NCBI GenBank assembly: GCA_026004215.1
Contig: BPIR01000001.1
Span: forward strand, 1,607,860-1,671,859
Direction: 5' to 3'
DNA length: 64,000 nucleotides
Origin: Candidatus Binatia bacterium
GTDB lineage: Bacteria; Desulfobacterota; Binatia; HRBIN30
Under the pieces are notes generated by a model. It did not search any database, had not been told where the DNA came from, and saw only the letters and a list, made by a program, of their open reading frames with translations. Made by a program: the position numbers and the translations under genes. Below, in pieces: positions 61,297 to 64,000 of this stretch; within the stretch, counting starts at the first letter, position 1; every line of letters starts with the position of its first letter.

Positions 61297-62264
61297 TACC
61301 GGTTTCCCCAATAGAGCAAGAGGATGCAGACAAGCAGCCAGAGGAAAATATCCACGAGCAAGGGACGATCTCCAAGAAGGAGTTGGGTGGGATTTCCCCC
61401 TTCTTCCCGCTGGTGCACCAAATAGAGGTACCGGAAGATCCCGAACAACACGAAGGGAAGCGTGACGTACAACTTGTCCGTGCCGAGTTTTTCTCGTACC
61501 TCGGGAGAGGCCGTGTAAATCGCATATGCGACGACCGTGGAGGCCGTCACCACACTGATCATTTGATCCAGGAAGTACGGACTGTACTCGCGCAAGCTCG
61601 CCCGGTGTTGCGTGGCCCGCCCTTCGAGCAAAACCAACTCGTGGCGGCGCTTCGAGAACCCCAGAAACAACATCAACAAAAATGTGCACACAATCAACCA
61701 GGGAGACACCTCGACTCCAATCACGACACCGCCTGCCGCCGCACGAATGGCAAAGCCGGCGGCAATGGCCATTACGTCGAGAATCACAAGCTCCTTGAGC
61801 ATAAGCGTGTACAGGAACTGCAAGATCAGGTAGGCGAGCACCAAAAGACCGAACCCGATTCCCAGCGCGAACGCCAACGCCATACCGCCCACCATGAGCA
61901 CAACCGCCAAACCGTACGCCAAGGGGAGCGGAATGCGGCCCGCGGCCAAAGGGCGCAAGGCTTTCACGGGATGCTGCCGATCACGATCCACATCCCGAAT
62001 ATCGTTCATCACGTAGGCGCCGCTGGCGGTCAGGCAAAACGACACGAACCCCAACGTCACCCACAACAGGCTCCAAGGATCGAAGAGGTGCTTCGAAAAG
62101 ATCAACGCTGCATAAACGACGGTGTTTTTCACCCACTGGTTCCAGCGCATGAGCTGGAGGCAGTCACGGAGCGTTGCCCGAATGGAAACGGCTAAAGACG
62201 AACCACGAGCGATTGCTTCGTTACCGTGCCCCTGTTGCTGCGGTGCTGGCCGAGCGAGCGCCAC
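61296..62264 (-). CDS. UbiA-family prenyltransferase, decaprenyl-phosphate phosphoribosyltransferase-like
   Basis: A membrane protein of ~322 aa from a GTG at 62264. MRWNQWVKNTVVYAALIF, NDIRDVDRDRQHPVKALRPL and FLGFSKRRHELVLLEG are features of the DPPR synthase (UbiA/Rv3806c-like) group, with NDxxDxxxD metal binding and eight or nine helices. The start is uncertain: an ATG at 62150 gives the usual family N-terminus (WNQWVKN) and an ATG at 62408 also fits; none has a strong ribosome site. It would move phosphoribose or a related group from PRPP onto polyprenyl phosphate. Downstream genes overlap, so it heads the operon. Confidence 0.8.
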   Translation of the reverse strand: MALARPAPQQQGHGNEAIARGSSLAVSIRATLRDCLQLMRWNQWVKNTVVYAALIFSKHLFDPWSLLWVTLGFVSFCLTASGAYVMNDIRDVDRDRQHPVKALRPLAAGRIPLPLAYGLAVVLMVGGMALAFALGIGFGLLVLAYLILQFLYTLMLKELVILDVMAIAAGFAIRAAAGGVVIGVEVSPWLIVCTFLLMLFLGFSKRRHELVLLEGRATQHRASLREYSPYFLDQMISVVTASTVVAYAIYTASPEVREKLGTDKLYVTLPFVLFGIFRYLYLVHQREEGGNPTQLLLGDRPLLVDIFLWLLVCILLLYWGNR

Positions 62265-62613
62265 GAAGCTTGTACTGAGCACGGGGCTCTGCCGCTTGCA
62301 AGCGCGAAGCCACCCGATCCCCGCGCGACCCCCGCCACTGTGCGCGCCCCGGCTTGCGAGCTCCCAGGCACTCTCGCGAGCGGCCCGCGCGCAAGCCGGC
62401 AGCGTCATGCCGCAAACACCTTGCCGTTCCCTGCCCGCAGATGTGCCTGGCCAGTCGAACTTCAGCAACCGCTCCAACGCCTACGCTGGCGGAGCACGCT
62501 TCGCACGGGAAGCGAACTCTTGTGCCGCGGCAACCCCCACGGCGCCGCTCGCGCCACGGGCCCGGAACCTGCAGCTTGTCGCGCCGCTGCGCTCGCGCCA
62601 TGATGGTGCCGCT
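62265..62613. other. divergent intergenic region at the prenyltransferase/PanE-like boundary
   Basis: 349 nt between the chosen starts of divergent genes. It may hold part of the prenyltransferase N-terminus if a start at 62408 is used. No RNA or regulator site recognised. Confidence 0.4.
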
Positions 62614-63723
62614 GTGACACACACAACTGCAACTCGACTACGCATCGCACTATTAGGATGTGGCGGGGTAGGCGGCACACTGGCCGCCCACCTCCCGCGA
62701 CGAGGGCAGGCGCAACTGCATGTTGTCACGCACAACCCAGCGATTGCGCAGCGGTTACGCTCCTTCGGCATCGAGCTGCGAGAGGAAAGGCGAATCGTGC
62801 AGGCTCATGTGGATGCGGTTGTCACCCTCGATGAGTTGGAGGGCGACTTCGACCTCGTTTTTCTCGCCATGCAGCCGCCGCAACTCGAAGAGGCGGTACG
62901 GGCAGCCCAGGCTCGGTTGAGGCCGGGGGGCGCGTTTGTCGTTTTCCAGAACGGGCTTTGTGAACAACGCGTGGCTGCCATTGTCGGACCCGAGCGCGTC
63001 ATCGGAGCGATCGTCGCGTGGGGGGCCTCCATGCTGGAACCCGGTGTCTACGAACGAACTTCCAGAGGGGGTTTTACGGTCGGAAGCCTGACCGACACAC
63101 CGCACCCTCTCCTGCCGGCAGTGTGTCGTTATTTGGAAAGTGTCGGACCGGTGCAGCGTACAAACAACCTCCTCGGAGCGCGTTGGAGCAAACTCGCCAT
63201 CAACTGCGCCATTAGTTCTCTCGGCACCATCGGCGGCGAACGGCTCGGCGTTTTGCTGCGCTATCGCTTTGCGCGGCGGCTTGGCTTGGAGGTCATCACC
63301 GAAGCGGTCGAAGTGGCTCGTGCACTCGGAGTGCGCTTGGAGAAAGTCGCCGGGACCGTGGATCTGGAATGGGTGGCCCTATCCCCAGGGGAGCGCTTTG
63401 CTGCAGGATCGCCGACACTGTTTGCAAAGCACGCCCTGCTGCTGGCCGTCGGGGCTCGTTTTCGGCGGTTGCGGTCTTCGATGCTGGCAGCCATCGAGCG
63501 GGGACGCGAGCCGGCTGTGGATTTTTTGAACGGCGAAGTCGTGCGACATGGGGAGTCTCTCGGCCTTCCTACTCCCTTGAACCGCTACGTCGTACGCACC
63601 GTTTGGCGGATTGCGCGCGGCGAACTTCGCCCGTCTCTCCGCACACTGCATCGCGCTTACTCGGAAACCATGCACCTGAGGCAGCGCGCCCCGGAAGTTC
63701 CGCCACCAAGTCCGCTCGCTTAA
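62614..63723 (+). CDS. 2-dehydropantoate 2-reductase-like (PanE/ApbA) protein
   Basis: A ~369-aa protein from the GTG at 62614. The Rossmann motif is IALLGCGGVGGTLAAHLPRR; FDLVFLAMQPPQLEEAVRAA and FQNGLCEQRVAAIVGPERVI follow; the catalytic Lys is in RWSKLAINCAISSLGTIGGE. The C-domain is present and the total is longer than E. coli PanE (303 aa), with a Pro-rich tail. It would reduce ketopantoate for coenzyme A, but many ApbA relatives act on other 2-keto acids. The 3' end overlaps the CnoX-like gene by 4 nt. Confidence 0.82.
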   Translation: MTHTTATRLRIALLGCGGVGGTLAAHLPRRGQAQLHVVTHNPAIAQRLRSFGIELREERRIVQAHVDAVVTLDELEGDFDLVFLAMQPPQLEEAVRAAQARLRPGGAFVVFQNGLCEQRVAAIVGPERVIGAIVAWGASMLEPGVYERTSRGGFTVGSLTDTPHPLLPAVCRYLESVGPVQRTNNLLGARWSKLAINCAISSLGTIGGERLGVLLRYRFARRLGLEVITEAVEVARALGVRLEKVAGTVDLEWVALSPGERFAAGSPTLFAKHALLLAVGARFRRLRSSMLAAIERGREPAVDFLNGEVVRHGESLGLPTPLNRYVVRTVWRIARGELRPSLRTLHRAYSETMHLRQRAPEVPPPSPLA

Positions 63724-64000
63724 GCAAAGAGAATTTTCGCCAGCTCCGAACGATAGTGTTCTACGAGTTCGTTGCCGCTCCCGAGCACATGGAAAATGTC
63801 CACCATCGCCTTGCGCGCTGCTTGGTCGCGAAAGTTTCGATCCCGGCGCACGACTTCCAGTAATTGCTCGAGCGCCTCCTCGTAACGACCCTGGGCGGCC
63901 AGTAGTTGACCGAGTTGCAGCCGCGCTTCCAAGTCACCCGGGTTTTGGGCCAAACGCTCGCGCAGCGATGCTTCGTCGCCCTGCGTCCCCTCGCGCAAGC
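63720..64000 (-). CDS. C-terminus of CnoX/YbbN-like thioredoxin-TPR protein (cut by window)
   Basis: A 92-residue C-terminal piece; the N-terminal thioredoxin domain lies beyond the window. LRERLAQNPGDLEARLQLGQ, LLAAQGRYEEALEQLLEVVR, RDRNFRDQAARKAMVDIFHV and LGSGNELVEHYRSELAKILF match the TPR tail of YbbN/CnoX, a chaperone-redox protein that works with GroEL. The stop codon overlaps the PanE-like stop on the other strand. Confidence 0.85.
   Translation of the reverse strand, partial: LREGTQGDEASLRERLAQNPGDLEARLQLGQLLAAQGRYEEALEQLLEVVRRDRNFRDQAARKAMVDIFHVLGSGNELVEHYRSELAKILFA

Noticed and set aside
60925..61689. 254-aa ORF as an N-terminally extended cupin protein
   Set aside because: Upstream of the GTG at 61296 it runs inside the prenyltransferase gene in another frame.

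Overview
The window is GC-rich, gene-dense chromosomal DNA from a Gram-negative, probably aerobic bacterium. Evidence for the outer envelope and respiration: a complete tolQ-tolR-tolA-tolB-pal-cpoB cluster, several lipobox proteins, a DUF1302 outer-membrane barrel, and a heme A/cytochrome-oxidase assembly operon (ctaA, ctaB, Sco1). MurE carries the DNPR signature of meso-diaminopimelate enzymes. Thr/Pro-rich linkers, a dockerin module and the gene mix suggest a deltaproteobacterial-type lineage (Binatota-, Desulfobacterota- or Myxococcota-like). That placement is inference; no rRNA is present.

Layout: 0-7 kb, a DprE2-like SDR, a histidine phosphatase, an aminotransferase fused to a Mur-ligase core, two AddAB-like recombination proteins that lack their ATPase halves, and a PlsC acyltransferase. 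7-13.3 kb, an asparaginase, an orphan histidine kinase, small regulatory proteins and a glycogen phosphorylase. 13.3-15.8 kb, heme A/Sco. 16.2-25.6 kb, one long minus-strand carbon operon in the order tal-pgi-gnd-zwf-pgl-glpD-malQ, with GTGA stop/start overlaps at gnd/zwf and zwf/pgl. 25.6-31 kb, a sulfatase-like hydrolase, LhgO, two lipoproteins and a 5'-3' exonuclease. 31-36 kb, the Tol-Pal operon. 36-38.6 kb, pgk-tpiA-secG-tRNA-Leu(GAG). 38.8-45.6 kb, a BFN/PDZ lipoprotein, PlsB, an acyl-CoA ligase and MurE.

45.6-57 kb is the accessory part. A tightly coupled five-gene plus-strand cassette (AMP-forming ligase, acyl carrier protein, PLP decarboxylase, sulfotransferase, GNAT-like protein; 47545-52542) sits between two minus-strand genes for paralogous secreted proteins. 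Those proteins carry two and three copies of an unrecognised ~190-200-residue Cys-containing domain, and the larger one also has a dockerin module. A frameshifted remnant of a Delta-60-repeat surface protein follows. The ligase and decarboxylase resemble families that accompany exosortase-A loci, but no exosortase is seen here. This block is the best candidate for an undescribed system.

57-64 kb holds a DUF1302 barrel, an operon UbiA prenyltransferase-cupin-gmd-reductase (polyprenyl-sugar and GDP-deoxyhexose synthesis), a PanE-like reductase and the C-terminus of a CnoX-like thioredoxin/TPR protein cut by the window edge. Start sites were often moved inward from the longest ORF, using Shine-Dalgarno matches and overlaps with upstream stop codons; uncertain ones are flagged.
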